NCBI GenBank assembly: GCA_016929815.1
Contig: JAFGIC010000539.1
Span: forward strand, 1 to 17,784
Direction of reading: 5' to 3'
DNA length: 17,784 nt
DNA from: Deltaproteobacteria bacterium
Lineage (GTDB): Bacteria > Desulfobacterota > DSM-4660 > Desulfatiglandales > HGW-15
Positions 6,292 to 13,443 of the stretch are shown here, piece after piece (the stretch's first letter is position 1; every line of letters starts with the position of its first letter). Made by a program: the position numbers and the translations under genes. Below the pieces are notes generated by a model that was not told where the DNA came from, ran no database searches, and saw nothing but the letters and a program-made list of their open reading frames with translations.

Positions 6292-7479
6292 CTATCCATG
6301 ACTTTCTTCGCCAAGGGGGCTGATTTTTCTCAGCTCCCTTACTATTTCGGCAATTGTCTTCACAACCGTATCTGCTTCTCTCATGGTGTTGTAACGGCTC
6401 AAACTCATGCGGATCGAGCCGTGAGCCCTTTCATGATCGCCGCCTATTCCGTAGATAACATGGCTTCCCTGGAGGGAACGGCTGAAACAGGCCGATCCTG
6501 TGCTTACCGCGATGCCATGCATATCAAGGTGGAGTGTGATTGATTCTCCCTCGATGTAATGGAAGCTGATATTGACGTTCTGCGGGAGCCTTTTTTGACG
6601 GTGGCCGTTTAGTGTAGTGGCCGGTATCTCATTAAGTATCCGGTCTATCATGCGGTCGCGCATAGCTTGCATGCGGGTATTTTCCAGATACGTAACCAAC
6701 CTTGCGGCTCTTGCAAAACCGACTGCTCCGGGAATATTTTCGATCCCGGCGCGCATGTCGAATTCCTGAAAGCCCCCGTCCATCCATTTAGCTATCGGCG
6801 TCCCTTTACGGATATAAAGACCGCCTATACCCTTTGGCCCATGTATGGTATGAGCAGATACGGTGATTAAATCCACGGGCAATTTCACTGTATCGAGTGG
6901 AACGCGCCTGAAAGTATGCGTGGCATCGGTATGGAAGAGGGTTCCCTTCTCACGGCAGATATTGCTTATACCGTCAATATCCTGAATCGTGCCGATTTCC
7001 TGATTGGCATGTTGGATAGAAACCAGAATCGTCTCATCCGAAATAGAGTCTCTGAGTTCATCGATATTAATGAGCCCATCACCGTCCACATTCAGATAGG
7101 TTACTTTAAAGCCCTGCCTTTCAAGAGATTGGGCGCTGTGGAGCACCGGAAAGTCCTCAATCTTAGACACAATGATATGCTTGCCTTTCTTTTTGCCTAA
7201 GGCCTGGGCAACTCCTTTCAGAGCCATATTCGACGACTCGGTGCTTCCGGAAGTGAAGATGAACTCTTCCGGATCCGCATTCAGGGCTTTACTTAGAATT
7301 CCACGAGCCTCATCCAGCGCTTCGCGGGCCTCTATTCCCTGAGTATAGGCGAACTCCGAGGTAGCCACCGCATATGTATCGAAAAAGTACGGCTTCATCG
7401 TTTCCAGCACACGTTCATCCAAACGGGTGGAAGCGGCGTTATCCAGGTAAATTCGTCTTCCGGACATTTTACACCCCAT
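6292..7479 (-). CDS. iscS: IscS/NifS-family protein lacking the PLP-binding lysine
   Basis: 395 aa (or 391 from the ATG at 7467, which has a GGGG site). The class V aminotransferase fold is clear: YLDNAAST (11-18), TSGSTESSN (76-84), HTDA (183-186), GPKGIGGLYI (214-223), catalytic-Cys loop GSACFSRSL (328-336). In canonical enzymes the PLP lysine follows His in SxHKxxGPKG; here it reads SAHTIHGPKG, so Lys is Thr211 (codon ACC). The PLP-stacking His of the EHxAVL motif is Asp109 (IEDFPVL), DAxQ is DATH, and the usual YGNPSS is YAVATS. Catalytic Cys331 remains. The C-terminal third closely resembles, from memory, Archaeoglobus fulgidus IscS, which has Asp at the lysine position. Normal PLP-dependent desulfuration is doubtful; a persulfide relay to the adjacent IscU is a reasonable inference. 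Confidence 0.88.
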   Translation of the reverse strand: MGCKMSGRRIYLDNAASTRLDERVLETMKPYFFDTYAVATSEFAYTQGIEAREALDEARGILSKALNADPEEFIFTSGSTESSNMALKGVAQALGKKKGKHIIVSKIEDFPVLHSAQSLERQGFKVTYLNVDGDGLINIDELRDSISDETILVSIQHANQEIGTIQDIDGISNICREKGTLFHTDATHTFRRVPLDTVKLPVDLITVSAHTIHGPKGIGGLYIRKGTPIAKWMDGGFQEFDMRAGIENIPGAVGFARAARLVTYLENTRMQAMRDRMIDRILNEIPATTLNGHRQKRLPQNVNISFHYIEGESITLHLDMHGIAVSTGSACFSRSLQGSHVIYGIGGDHERAHGSIRMSLSRYNTMREADTVVKTIAEIVRELRKISPLGEESHG

Positions 7480-7482
7480 AAA

Positions 7483-7902
7483 TTAGATGAACAAGGTTAT
7501 TGTTGCGTCTTTAGCCTCATTCATATATGTCCCGACTCCGCAATAATCCGATATTAAATCGTTTCGGAGGTCTTCCCTCTTAACGCCCATGATGTCCATG
7601 GTCATATCACAGGCCAGGATTTTGCCTCCAAGCTCCTTAAAATCCTGTATCAGTTTTTCCAGCGAAGCAACCTTGGCCTGTTTCATTTTTCTCTTTATCA
7701 TCCACTTGCCCAGGCCAAACATGTTCATTTTAGAAAGCTGCCCCTTCTCAAGTCCTCCTTTCTTGAGGCGTTGAAGGCCCCAGAATGTAAAAAACAACGA
7801 CGCCTCCATACCCATGGACAAGGCGCCGTTGCCTAAAATAAGGGCGCTGTAAACCTTATCCATATCACCGCTGTGAACTATGATAGCCGCCTTCCCGGCC
7901 AT
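7483..7902 (-). CDS. DsrE2 / DsrE-DsrF-DrsH-like sulfur-transfer protein
   Basis: 139 aa. It starts KAAIIVHSGDMDKVYSALIL, with the nucleotide-binding-like strand and loop of the DsrE2 family. It then has a basic mid-region (GLGKWMIKRKMKQAK) and a conserved Cys motif ILACDMTMDIMGV (C98), plus C121. Family members carry persulfide sulfur on the conserved Cys and are commonly encoded beside tusA. It lies 15 bases downstream of tusA and 3 bases upstream of the desulfurase homologue, so the chain TusA - DsrE2 - IscS homologue - IscU is encoded without breaks. ATG preceded by AAAGGAGG. The hydrophobic stretch near 29-41 looks like family fold rather than a membrane anchor. Confidence 0.87.
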   Translation of the reverse strand: MAGKAAIIVHSGDMDKVYSALILGNGALSMGMEASLFFTFWGLQRLKKGGLEKGQLSKMNMFGLGKWMIKRKMKQAKVASLEKLIQDFKELGGKILACDMTMDIMGVKREDLRNDLISDYCGVGTYMNEAKDATITLFI

Positions 7903-7917
7903 GATTTTTGCCTCCTT

Positions 7918-8139
7918 TCACCGTCTTATTCTTATAGTCCAGGTCCCTTTCTCTTCTTTGATCTCCAGGACTTCCAGCCCCATGGCTCTTACCGCCATCG
8001 GGATCTCTTTTTTCGAAGAGGGATGGTTTCCGGTAACCTCAACAATATCGCCTTGTTTGGCCTTCCTTAATGCCTTGCGCGCCTCTACCAGTGGTACCGG
8101 GCAGGTCTCGCCGATACAGTCAACTTTTATCTCCGCCAT
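7918..8139 (-). CDS. tusA: TusA/SirA-family sulfur carrier
   Basis: 73 aa, usual TusA length. The N-terminal motif CIGETCPVPLVEARKAL contains the persulfide-carrying Cys13 in CPxP (C13-P14-V15-P16), preceded by C8. The remainder shows the family pattern DIVEVTGNHPSSKKEIP, then a C-terminal beta strand. TusA-like proteins receive sulfur from cysteine desulfurases or rhodaneses and pass it to DsrE-type partners. Its position just upstream of DsrE2 and the lysine-less IscS homologue supports a relay. The ATG at 8139 is preceded by GAGGTG. Confidence 0.93.
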   Translation of the reverse strand: MAEIKVDCIGETCPVPLVEARKALRKAKQGDIVEVTGNHPSSKKEIPMAVRAMGLEVLEIKEEKGTWTIRIRR

Positions 8140-8207
8140 TTCCTACACCTCAGCTCTGGCAGTCTATGAAAAAATTGTAATCTGTTCGTCGCACTCTAAT
8201 TTTCAAA

Positions 8208-8534
8208 TCAGTCCATGGAAAGATGTTGCTCCATCTCAGAGAGATTGATCTCTTCCTCTCCATTAATCCCAAATCTCAAGACCTTGTTGCTGAGATCTCC
8301 GGCGTCGATTTTTTCTTTAACCCATTTGCCCCAGGATTCTTTATTCGATGATATTATTGCATCATAGGCTTCGGACTGATCAAAACGGGACAAAGCGTCA
8401 TTTTCAATCCAGATGCAATAATTACATTTCTTCTCAGCGCCCCTATAGATATTAAAAAAATACTGAAAGTGTTTGCTTCCCGGCTTCAGTCCCTCTACGA
8501 CCTCATAATCATTATAAGACCATTTTCCTGCCAT
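8208..8534 (-). CDS. Unknown 108-aa protein with a CxxC motif
   Basis: I do not recognise the family. The 108-aa product is acidic at the C-terminus and rich in aromatic residues, with one CNYC motif (C37, C40) in a strand-like context (KKCNYCIWIEND). A good AGGAG site lies 6 bases upstream of the ATG. It sits between tpx and tusA on the same strand, with gaps of about 108 and 68 bases. No transmembrane segment or signal peptide is seen. The CxxC and the neighbours suggest a redox or sulfur-linked role, but that is inference only. Confidence 0.75.
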   Translation of the reverse strand: MAGKWSYNDYEVVEGLKPGSKHFQYFFNIYRGAEKKCNYCIWIENDALSRFDQSEAYDAIISSNKESWGKWVKEKIDAGDLSNKVLRFGINGEEEINLSEMEQHLSMD

Positions 8535-8642
8535 CTTTTTCTCCTGATGCTTTAAGTTTTATTATCCTATCAACCAAACAGAGCGGCCACCTCCCGATAT
8601 AATCGTTGTATAAGAGATGAATGGATTTTCCCTGCAGAGGGG

Positions 8643-9158
8643 CTATAATAATTTATGTACAGCCTGCAGCACTGCATCATAATCAGGTTCATCAGTCACT
8701 TCTCTTACTACTTGTATGTATCTGATCCTGTGTTCACGGTCCAGAACGAATACTGCCCTTGCCAGCAACCTTAACTCTTTGATCAAGACTCCATAAGCGT
8801 TTCCAAAAGCAGCCTCGCGATGGTCGGACAGTGTGATAACCCTGTCCACCCCTGCACTTCCGCACCATCGCTTCTGCGCAAAAGGCAGGTCCATACTTAT
8901 GGTCAGGATCTGAACATCCTGTCCCAATTTGATGGCCTCCTCGTTAAACCTGCGGGTTTCCAGATCGCAAACAGAGGTGTCAAGTGAAGGTACGGAGGCA
9001 ATAATGATAGTTTTTCCACGGAACGATGAAAGCCTGACAAACGACAAATCATTAGCAACAAGCTCAAAGTCAGGGGCCGGATCTCCTACCTTGAGTTCAC
9101 TACCTAAAAGAGTTAATGGAGTACCCTTCATTGTTATTTTTCCAGTGCTTTCTTTCAT
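8643..9158 (-). CDS. tpx: Thiol peroxidase (Tpx, atypical 2-Cys peroxiredoxin)
   Basis: 171 aa, normal for Tpx. It reduces H2O2 and organic peroxides in the cytoplasm using thioredoxin-type donors. The Tpx signature SLDTSVCDLETRRFN (58-72) holds peroxidatic Cys64; resolving Cys99 lies in QKRWCGSAG. The N-terminal pattern KGTPLTLLGSELKVGDPAPDF is typical. The ATG at 9158 has a GAGGAG site, 16 bases after the stop of the desulforedoxin-like gene, so the two are surely co-transcribed. This points to an oxidative-stress function for the start of the operon. Confidence 0.95.
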   Translation of the reverse strand: MKESTGKITMKGTPLTLLGSELKVGDPAPDFELVANDLSFVRLSSFRGKTIIIASVPSLDTSVCDLETRRFNEEAIKLGQDVQILTISMDLPFAQKRWCGSAGVDRVITLSDHREAAFGNAYGVLIKELRLLARAVFVLDREHRIRYIQVVREVTDEPDYDAVLQAVHKLL

Positions 9159-9174
9159 TTTTTCTCCTCTTCAG

Positions 9175-9333
9175 TTATTTCTTTATCATGTCTTTGCCGC
9201 AGCATTGCAGGGGGACAGAGCACGCAAATTTTTGACCGACCATACAATTGCATGCTTTAATAACTTCAAGTTCAAGACCGCATGTTTTGCAAATAAAGAT
9301 ATCGCCTTTTTTCATTCCTACACAACTGGCCAT
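9175..9333 (-). CDS. Eight-cysteine desulforedoxin-like protein, copy 2
   Basis: 52 aa, paralogue of the protein at 4411-4572 (37 of 52 residues identical by hand count). All eight cysteines are at the same positions (4, 15, 18, 28, 30, 38, 44, 45). Desulforedoxin-like signature: GDIFICKTCGLELEV (10-24) and LQCCGKDM (42-49). The ribosome site and first codons are almost identical to copy 1 (GGAGGAGAACAAATGGCCAG), showing recent duplication. It is the first gene after a good minus-strand promoter and precedes tpx. It probably binds iron or cycles thiols in peroxide or superoxide defence (inference). Confidence 0.86.
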   Translation of the reverse strand: MASCVGMKKGDIFICKTCGLELEVIKACNCMVGQKFACSVPLQCCGKDMIKK

Positions 9334-9392
9334 TTGTTCTCCTCCTTTATTAGGTCCAATTTATCAGCTTTTTATCAAAATTTTTAAAAGCA

Positions 9393-9413
9393 TGCCGGCT
9401 ATTATTACCGGCA
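9393..9413. promoter_or_regulatory. Inverted repeat at the predicted transcription start of the redox operon
   Basis: TGCCGG (9393-9398) and CCGGCA (9408-9413) flank a 9-base spacer. The site lies immediately downstream of the minus-strand -10 candidate, where a repressor would block initiation or where a 5' mRNA hairpin would form. Confidence 0.4.
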
Positions 9414-9431
9414 ATAATATTAGATATTATT
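9413..9431. promoter_or_regulatory. AT-rich perfect inverted repeat over the minus-strand -10 region
   Basis: AATAATAT (9413-9420) and ATATTATT (9424-9431) are perfect 8-base arms around TAG. They overlap the -10 candidate at 9417-9422. An operator is possible, but AT-rich palindromes also arise by chance. Confidence 0.3.
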
Positions 9432-9445
9432 TAGTATGATGGCAA
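9417..9445 (-). promoter_or_regulatory. Sigma70-like promoter for desulforedoxin-like gene and tpx
   Basis: On the minus strand, TTGCCA (9445-9440), a 17-base spacer, then TAATAT (9422-9417); 5/6 and 4/6 matches to consensus at ideal spacing. It gives a 5' leader of about 75 bases before the ATG at 9333. Confidence 0.5.
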
Positions 9446-9463
9446 AGTAAGAGATTTGGAATG

Positions 9464-9480
9464 GGGTCGATCCTGTATTT
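9464..9480 (+). repeat. Upstream motif shared by two sensor-kinase loci, copy 1
   Basis: GGGTCGATCCTGTATTT, preceded by TTGGAAT at 9456-9462. A 16/17 match lies at 16085-16101, also preceded by TTGGAAT. Both sit about 30-35 bases upstream of a plus-strand -35 candidate. Confidence 0.55.
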
Positions 9481-9509
9481 CCATTTTATCTGAAGCTTAA
9501 TTGAATTAA

Positions 9510-9538
9510 TTGACAATTCTTTGTTTCTGGCATATTTT
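9510..9538 (+). promoter_or_regulatory. Sigma70-like promoter for the hybrid kinase
   Basis: Perfect TTGACA (9510-9515), 17-base spacer, TATTTT (9533-9538). It would drive the kinase at 9624 and the downstream response regulator. Confidence 0.5.
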
Positions 9539-9588
9539 TTCTTTTTATAATCACAAGTTATGATCTTACTGATCTAAATCATCTACCA

Positions 9589-9610
9589 TCAATGAAACCT
9601 GTTTCATTGA
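9589..9610. promoter_or_regulatory. Perfect 10-bp palindrome just upstream of the hybrid kinase start
   Basis: TCAATGAAAC (9589-9598), CT, GTTTCATTGA (9601-9610). It lies in the predicted 5' leader, 13 bases before the ATG, where the ribosome site itself is weak. It could be a transcription-factor operator or an mRNA hairpin affecting translation. Confidence 0.55.
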
Positions 9611-9623
9611 AAAAAATCTGGAA

Positions 9624-12600
9624 ATGGATAATCAAGTAAACATCCTGATATTCCAAGGCAATCCGGCGGACGCTAAGCTTATTAAGAGGCACCTTGCCAA
9701 AGAGGGATTGGCATTTGCCTCAAAGGTGGCTGAGAACAAAGATGCGTTCCTTGCGATTTTGGACAAGTTTGTTCCCGATATTCTTCTGGCCGATTATTCG
9801 GCGCCGGATTTTGACGCATTTGCCGCTATGGCGGAGATAAGAAAACGGTTCGAGGATATTCCGGTTATCATCATATCGGGAACCGGCGGCGAGGAGTGTG
9901 CAATAGAATGCCTCAGGGCGGGTGCGACGGATTACGTTCTTAAAGACAGGCTTGGCCGCCTTACGCATTCCATAACACGTGCCTTGCAGGAATACGAGCA
10001 TCTGAAGGCCAAAAAAAAGGCCAATAAGGTGCTGCGGGAATCGGAAGCCAAGTTTCGTATCGTCTCCGAACATACTTATGATTGGGAATTCTGGCTGGAT
10101 CCGGACGGCAACTATCTCTACTGCTCGCCGTCTTGTGAGCGGATCACCGGTCATACCGCCGAGGAGTTTCAGGCCGATGCATCTTTGCGGGCACGCCTGG
10201 TCCACCCGGACGATCGCAAGCGGTACGAATCGCACTTAATCGAATTCGAAGCCCATCAAGCGATCCATGAGGCCGAATGGAGGGTTCTCCGCCCGGACGG
10301 CACTTATCGTTGGGTGGCGCACGTCTGTCAGCCGGTGTTCGACGAGACAGGGCGATTCCTCGGGATCCGCGGCAGCAATCGTGACATCACCGAGCGCAAG
10401 GCCGCCGAGGAGGCGCTTCACGAAAGTGAGGAACGGCAGCGCATTGCGCTAGAAGCTGCCGAACTCGGGACGTTCGACTTCAACCTGAAGACACAGGTCC
10501 TTGAATGGGACGAAGAAACAAAACGCATGTGCGGGATCCCCGGAGGCGAAAACCCGCGCTACGACCAGGCCATTAATTTTATACATCCCGATGATCGGAA
10601 GAGCCTGGAGGCAATGCTGGGTAAGTCCTTCGATCCGTCCAGCGACGGCTCTTACGAGGCGGAGTTTCGCATTGTCCGTCCGGACGGGAGCGTGTTCTGG
10701 AATCGGGCAAAGGGCCGTGTCTATTTCGAAGGCGAGGGAACGGACCGGAAGGCTGTTCGCCAACTCGGTGTGAATCAGGATATCACAGCGCGCAAGCAAT
10801 CCGAAGAGATGTTGCGACGACAGCAGGCAGAGATTCAGGGCCTGCTGGAGAACACCCCGGCCGGGCTGGTCCTGTTCGAGGCAGTTCCACCTTACAAGGT
10901 CCTGGCGCATAACCGCTATTATCAGGAATTGTTTGCCGAGCCGTTCCGCAGCAAGGGAATGGTGGGGCTCAACATCTACGAATACGCACCAGCGGTGGAA
11001 GCAGAGGGGATTGTGGCCGTATTCGACGAGGTGGTCCGCACTAAACAACCCAAGAGCTTTCTTGATTTCCCCTATAAGAGCGACCCGCCAAAGCAAACCT
11101 TTTTCAACTGGCACCTGTCGCCCCTTATCATTGACGGCCAGGTTGTGGCCCTGGTAAGCATGAGTCTCGACGTTACCGATCGCCACCTGGCGGAGGAGGC
11201 CCTTCAAAAGGCTTATGTTGAACTGGAAAAGCGCATCGATGAGCGGACGGCGCAACTTAATAAGGCAACCTTGCTGGCCAAGGCTGAAAGACAACAGTTT
11301 TACGATGTTCTGGAGACGCTGCCGGTTTACGTGTGCCTGCTGACTACGGATTACCGAATTCCCTTTGCCAACAGGGTATTCCATGAATGGTTCGGCTACC
11401 ATCCGGACAAGAAATGCTATGAGTTCCTTTTCAACCTCAGCCAGCCGTGTGAAGGATGCGAAACTTTTACCGTTCTAAAGAGTAACGCACCTCACCGTTG
11501 GGAATGGGCAGGTCCCAACGGGCGAGATTATGACATATTCGATTTCCCTTTCATAGACACCGACGGCTCCCCGCTTATTCTTGAGATGGGGATCGACATT
11601 ACTGAGCGTAAGCAGGCGGAAAAATCAATCAAAGAACTTAACGAAACGCTGGAACAGCGTATTGCCCAACGTACAGCAGAACTGCAGGCGAGCGAGAATC
11701 GATTGAAACGATCACAGGAGGTCGCAAGTCTGGGAAGCTGGGAACTTGATCTTAGAGAAAATGTACTCACATGGTCTGATGAGGTATATCGCATCTTCGG
11801 GTTAAGATCACGGGAATACGGGGCCAGCTATAAAGCCTTTCTCGAAAGGGTGCATCCGGAAGACCGTGAGGCGGTTGATGACGCTTACAGCCGCTCAATC
11901 CGCGACGGCAAAGACGCCTATGAAATAGAGCACAGGATAGTCCGGAAGGATAACGGCGAGGTGCGTGTAGTGCATGAAAAGTGCGATCACTTCCGCGACC
12001 CGGCTACCGGAAGGATCATCCGATCGGTGGGCATGGTGCAGGACATTACCGAGCGCAAACAAATGGAGGAAGAACTACGCAGATCGCGCGACGAGCTTGA
12101 ATTTAGGGTAAGGGAGCGTACCGCTGAACTAAGCGCCGCGGTGGTCATGCTGGAGCAGATGAACCTGGAGCTTCAGGAGTTTGCCCATGTCACTTCACAT
12201 GACCTTCAGGAACCCCTGCGCAAGATCCAGACCTTCTGTGATATGATAAAAACGCGGTCCTCGTCCGGCCTGGACAGCGATGGACTGAGATATCTGGACA
12301 AGGTGCTGAACTCAGTGCGGCGAATGAGGGAAATCCTGGACGCCCTGATGCATTTATCAAGACTGTCGGAAACACCGCTCAAGTTCAAGGCTGTCGACCT
12401 TGGGAAGATAGCCCAAGAGGCCGTGGATCTCTTTGAAGATGAGCTGAAGAAATCCGGGGGGACCGTTAAGATCGACGATATGCCCGTTATTGATGCTGAG
12501 GAAACACAGATGCTCCGACTGTTCCAGAACCTGATAGGCAATGCCTTTAAATTTTGCGGCGAAAAGGACCCCCATATTCAAATCTCTTGTAAACAAGACA

Positions 12601-12839
12601 GGAAGACCTGTGAGATATACATAAAAGACAACGGTATCGGTTTTGAGCAGGAATTTGCAGAACGTATTTTTAAACCCTTTCAGAGGCTGCATGGACGCAG
12701 TGAGTATGATGGAGCCGGCATAGGGCTTGCGATATGCAGAAAGATTGTTGAAAGACACGTCGGAACCATAAGGGCTGAAAGCGAGCCAGGGAAAGGCTCG
12801 ACATTTATTATCCGATTGCCTTTAAAACGTAAGGGATAG
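9624..12839 (+). CDS. Hybrid sensor kinase: degenerate receiver, five PAS domains, HisKA and HATPase
   Basis: 1071 aa, no membrane segments, so cytoplasmic. Receiver-like domain 5-125 keeps D57 and K107, but the acidic Mg-binding pair is replaced (ILIFQGNPADA). PAS domains lie at about 142-258, 268-390, 403-520, 558-662 and 692-812, most ending in DITERK-like motifs. The fourth has a Cys set, C598-x10-C609-x2-C612 (CYEF ... PCEGCETF). The HisKA H-box is TSHDLQEPLRKIQTF (His859); HATPase boxes are NLIGNAFKF, DNGIGF and GAGIGLAI. The core resembles cyanobacterial phytochrome-type kinases. The ATG has a poor ribosome site but the receiver begins at once, so this start is favoured. An Rcp1-like regulator follows 8 bases later and is the likely phosphate acceptor. 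PAS domains around 10050-11200 look more GC-rich than the flanks. Confidence 0.92.
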   Translation: MDNQVNILIFQGNPADAKLIKRHLAKEGLAFASKVAENKDAFLAILDKFVPDILLADYSAPDFDAFAAMAEIRKRFEDIPVIIISGTGGEECAIECLRAGATDYVLKDRLGRLTHSITRALQEYEHLKAKKKANKVLRESEAKFRIVSEHTYDWEFWLDPDGNYLYCSPSCERITGHTAEEFQADASLRARLVHPDDRKRYESHLIEFEAHQAIHEAEWRVLRPDGTYRWVAHVCQPVFDETGRFLGIRGSNRDITERKAAEEALHESEERQRIALEAAELGTFDFNLKTQVLEWDEETKRMCGIPGGENPRYDQAINFIHPDDRKSLEAMLGKSFDPSSDGSYEAEFRIVRPDGSVFWNRAKGRVYFEGEGTDRKAVRQLGVNQDITARKQSEEMLRRQQAEIQGLLENTPAGLVLFEAVPPYKVLAHNRYYQELFAEPFRSKGMVGLNIYEYAPAVEAEGIVAVFDEVVRTKQPKSFLDFPYKSDPPKQTFFNWHLSPLIIDGQVVALVSMSLDVTDRHLAEEALQKAYVELEKRIDERTAQLNKATLLAKAERQQFYDVLETLPVYVCLLTTDYRIPFANRVFHEWFGYHPDKKCYEFLFNLSQPCEGCETFTVLKSNAPHRWEWAGPNGRDYDIFDFPFIDTDGSPLILEMGIDITERKQAEKSIKELNETLEQRIAQRTAELQASENRLKRSQEVASLGSWELDLRENVLTWSDEVYRIFGLRSREYGASYKAFLERVHPEDREAVDDAYSRSIRDGKDAYEIEHRIVRKDNGEVRVVHEKCDHFRDPATGRIIRSVGMVQDITERKQMEEELRRSRDELEFRVRERTAELSAAVVMLEQMNLELQEFAHVTSHDLQEPLRKIQTFCDMIKTRSSSGLDSDGLRYLDKVLNSVRRMREILDALMHLSRLSETPLKFKAVDLGKIAQEAVDLFEDELKKSGGTVKIDDMPVIDAEETQMLRLFQNLIGNAFKFCGEKDPHIQISCKQDRKTCEIYIKDNGIGFEQEFAERIFKPFQRLHGRSEYDGAGIGLAICRKIVERHVGTIRAESEPGKGSTFIIRLPLKRKG

Positions 12840-12847
12840 GGGGGCGG

Positions 12848-13261
12848 ATGACAACCGAGACGCAGAAGAGCATTTTGATGGCTGATGACGATGAAGAAGA
12901 TTGCTTTTTGGCAACTGAAGCTTTTATGGAAAGCGGCGGTAAAGCAGCCTTCTCTTGTGTCACAGACGGAGTCAAGCTCATGGAATATCTTTCGGCGCGA
13001 TCCGCCCCCGGGCCGAACGGTTTGCCTGATTTAATACTCCTTGATCTGAATATGCCCATCAAGAATGGCAGGGAAGCCCTTTTGGAAATCAAGTCCAACC
13101 CGTTCTTCACCAGCATCCCTGTTGTTGTCCTGACTACATCCGCAGAGAAAAAGGACATAGAATTCAGCATAGGTGCCGGTGCAAATTTATTTATAACAAA
13201 GCCCAGCGCCTTCAACGACTGGATTGAAATGATGAGGTCGATTGTCATGCGATGGCTGTAA
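12848..13261 (+). CDS. Single-domain response regulator, Rcp1-like
   Basis: 137 aa, receiver only, no output domain. Acidic pocket DDDEED (13-18), phospho-acceptor D66 in LILLDLNMP, T/S in VLTTS (94-98), K118 in FITKPS. Rcp1-type regulators pair with phytochrome-like kinases, which fits the preceding gene. The GGGGGGCGG ribosome site overlaps the kinase stop, so the two are translationally linked. It could also accept phosphate from the paralogous kinase encoded convergently at 13444-15642. Confidence 0.93.
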   Translation: MTTETQKSILMADDDEEDCFLATEAFMESGGKAAFSCVTDGVKLMEYLSARSAPGPNGLPDLILLDLNMPIKNGREALLEIKSNPFFTSIPVVVLTTSAEKKDIEFSIGAGANLFITKPSAFNDWIEMMRSIVMRWL

Positions 13262-13311
13262 GGATGTAGAGACTTAAGATATTCCGTGATAATAAAGATC
13301 GTGTAAATTTA

Positions 13312-13413
13312 TCAATTACTGCTGGAAAGTCTTTTCCAGTTCTCATCGGCCTTTTTGATGTTGCCGGGGATATCTTTGTTCCAATTCTCATATACTGTAT
13401 TACTGCGATTCAA
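13312..13413 (-). CDS. Possible 33-aa small ORF downstream of the PAS-GAF kinase
   Basis: TTG start with GGAG five bases upstream. The product reads MNRSNTVYENWNKDIPGNIK, then KADENWKRLSSSN. It is in the same frame as the preceding kinase, whose TGA stop lies about 30 bases before, so it could also be a former C-terminal extension. Composition looks protein-like, but there is no family match I know. Low confidence. Confidence 0.25.
   Translation of the reverse strand: MNRSNTVYENWNKDIPGNIKKADENWKRLSSSN
13322..13339. repeat. Inverted repeat between convergent genes
   Basis: CTGGAAA (13322-13328), GTCT, TTTCCAG (13333-13339). It lies between the convergent response-regulator and kinase genes, where a bidirectional terminator would be expected. 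No T-run follows directly on either strand, so terminator function is uncertain. Confidence 0.3.
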
Positions 13414-13443
13414 ATTATCTCCGTTAAATTTAGAAATCTCTTT

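Larger units (their letters stand above)
9334..9623. other. Divergent intergenic region (290 bp)
   Basis: An AT-rich region between the minus-strand redox operon and the plus-strand hybrid kinase. No coding potential was found. It holds a minus-strand promoter candidate (9417-9445), a plus-strand promoter candidate (9510-9538), a motif repeated at 16085-16101 (9464-9480), and three inverted repeats (9393-9413, 9413-9431, 9589-9610), all listed separately. Confidence 0.7.

Noticed and set aside
8627..8642. CCCT...AGGG hairpin after tpx as a terminator.
   Set aside because: The stem is only 4 base pairs and there is no T-run on the minus strand.
10449..11402. Long open frame antisense to the hybrid kinase.
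   Set aside because: It is a shadow of a GC-richer coding region; the sense frame has continuous PAS domains and the antisense product has no recognisable motifs.
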